Shown one piece after another: positions 62,947 to 64,000 of a DNA stretch of 64,000 nt (position 1 is its first letter; the number at the start of each line of letters is the position of its first letter). Under the pieces are notes generated by a model. The model searched no databases, had not been told where the DNA came from, and worked only from the letters and a program-made list of their open reading frames with translations. Where the stretch lies: NCBI RefSeq assembly GCF_021347895.1, contig NC_067121.1, positions 32,661,974 through 32,725,973 of the forward strand, in the 5' to 3' direction. The DNA is from Acanthochromis polyacanthus (lineage: Eukaryota > Chordata > Actinopteri > Pomacentridae). The position numbers were made by a program, and so were the translations under genes.

Positions 62947-63788
62947 CACGACCAGTGAAAAGGTTGGCCGCACCGTCTGGTTTAATGGTTGTTCTTTGTT
63001 TTCATGACTATTTACTTTGTAGATTCTCACTGAAGGCATCAAAATTATAAATGAACACATATGGAATTATGTAGTAAACAAAAAAGTGTGAAAAGTCAAA
63101 ACATGTTTCATATTTTAGATTCTTCAAAATAGCCACCCTTTGCTTTGATTACTGCTTTTCACACTCTTGGTCTTTTCTCCATGAGCTTCTTGAGGTCGTC
63201 ACCTGAAATGGTTTTCCAACAGTCTTGAAAGAGTTTCCAGAGATGCTGAGCACTTGACGGCTTCTGCAACTGTACTTAGGTATACATTCAAAGGTTTTGC
63301 AATTTTCTGGATTGACTGACCTTCACTTCTTAAACAAATGATAGAGTGTTGTTTCTCTTTACTCAGCTGATTGGTTCTTACCATAATATGGATTCTAACA
63401 GTTGTCAAATAGGGCTGTCAACTGTGTACCAACCTGACTTCTGCACAACACAACTGATGGCCCCAACCCCATTAAGACGGCAAGAAATTCCACAAGACAG
63501 CCTTGACAAGGCACACCTGTGAAGTGAAAACCATTTTAGGTTCTACCTCATGAAACTCCTCCAGAGAATGCCAAGAGTGTGCAAAGCAGTAATCAAAGGG
63601 TGGCTATTTTGAAGAATCTAAAATATAAAACATGTTTTGACTTATTTCACATTTTTTGTTTACTACATAATTCCATATGTTCACTCGTAGTTTTGATGCC
63701 TTCAGTGAGAATCTACAATGTAAATAGTAATGAAAATAAAGAAAACCCATTAAATGAGAAGGTGTGTCCCAACTTTTGACTGGTCATG
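62947..63788 (-). mobile_element. Tc1-like element, 842 bp, long inverted repeats
   Basis: The termini CACGACCAGT and CATGACCAGT (other strand) lie next to TA dinucleotides (62945-62946, 63789-63790), as expected for Tc1/mariner. Inverted repeats of about 220 bp run inward: TGACTATTTACTTTGTAGAT, GATTCTCACTGAAGGCATCA and AATAGCCACCCTTTGCTTTG on the left, with their complements at 63570-63788. Between them, on the - strand from about 63381, is the transposase N-terminus (MVRTNQLSKEKQHSIICLRS, then a helix-turn-helix pattern, 69 codons from 63408). The catalytic part is deleted, so it is non-autonomous. Confidence 0.85.
63199..63408 (-). pseudogene. Tc1-like transposase, N-terminal fragment
   Basis: The frame has the N-terminal DNA-binding paired-like HTH of Tc1-like transposases: a basic lead, LSKEKQHSIICL, then SEGQSIQKIAKPLNV and an STVAEAV recognition-helix-like segment. 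The DDE catalytic domain is absent, and a CDS of normal length (about 340 residues) is impossible here. It sits within 62947-63788 and marks how the internal deletion left only the first domain. Confidence 0.7.
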
Positions 63789-64000
63789 TACATAGCACTC
63801 AATGCAGAAAAAATGTGGCTGTTATACCACTGAGCAGTAAATTACATTGCTGACATTCTTGCATTCATGTCAATGTAGAATTTTAGTGCTGTAGTAACCC
63901 TAACCTCCGGCCCTTCAGAGAATCACAATCCTTAAAATACAAACGATACCCAATCCGACTAAGAAATAAAAATTGAGATTTCTTTTTATCGTGTTATATC
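63789..64000. other. AT-rich end of the window
   Basis: No recognisable feature after the Tc1-like element. Confidence 0.5.

Noticed and set aside
1..64000. CRISPR array, phage, plasmid or bacterial operon
   Set aside because: No regularly spaced repeats, no gene-dense coding and no ribosome-binding patterns. Introns, SINEs and Tc1-like elements show animal nuclear DNA.

Overview
The window looks like AT-rich vertebrate nuclear DNA, most likely from a teleost fish. Two lines of evidence support this. First, two exons are recognisable by eye as the 3' half of a TMT-type (teleost multiple tissue) opsin gene on the + strand. Second, the rest is a mosaic of decayed elements of kinds common in fish genomes: tRNA-derived SINEs with (GGAT)n tails, Tc1-like transposons, hAT-type and piggyBac-type foldback elements, and LINE tails. 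No bacterial, plasmid, CRISPR or operon features are present. Most open reading frames are short and look like chance.

Layout: (1) 1-12603 is read as the opsin intron upstream of the penultimate exon. It holds a SINE with perfect target-site duplications (4897-5278) and a SINE stub joined to a tiny piggyBac-like foldback element (7436-7560). (2) 12604-12837 is the penultimate opsin exon (TM6, TM7, retinal lysine, NPxxY). (3) 12838-34780 is a 21.9-kb intron with Tigger-like ends, a LINE relic, several tRNA-derived SINEs and two hAT-type non-autonomous elements with 8-bp duplications. (4) 34781-35062 is the last opsin coding exon, followed by a repeat-poor stretch to about 36.9 kb that is the likely 3' UTR. 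(5) 37-64 kb is intergenic as far as I can tell. It holds more SINEs, three groups of Tc1-like remains, hAT-like remnants, a 761-bp element with 6-bp target duplications, and a Tc1-like element with about 220-bp inverted repeats.

The only gene I can defend is the opsin. Its 5' exons (N-terminus to TM5) are not visible and should lie upstream of base 1. Everything else of interest concerns mobile elements and how they nest. I saw no convincing new multi-gene system. The best leads are an A-rich tract bounded by a perfect 14-bp direct repeat, the 6-bp-duplication element, the piggyBac-like miniature family and a hAT-type element that appears to carry a tRNA-like insert. All repeat-family names come from recalled family features and were not checked against a database.
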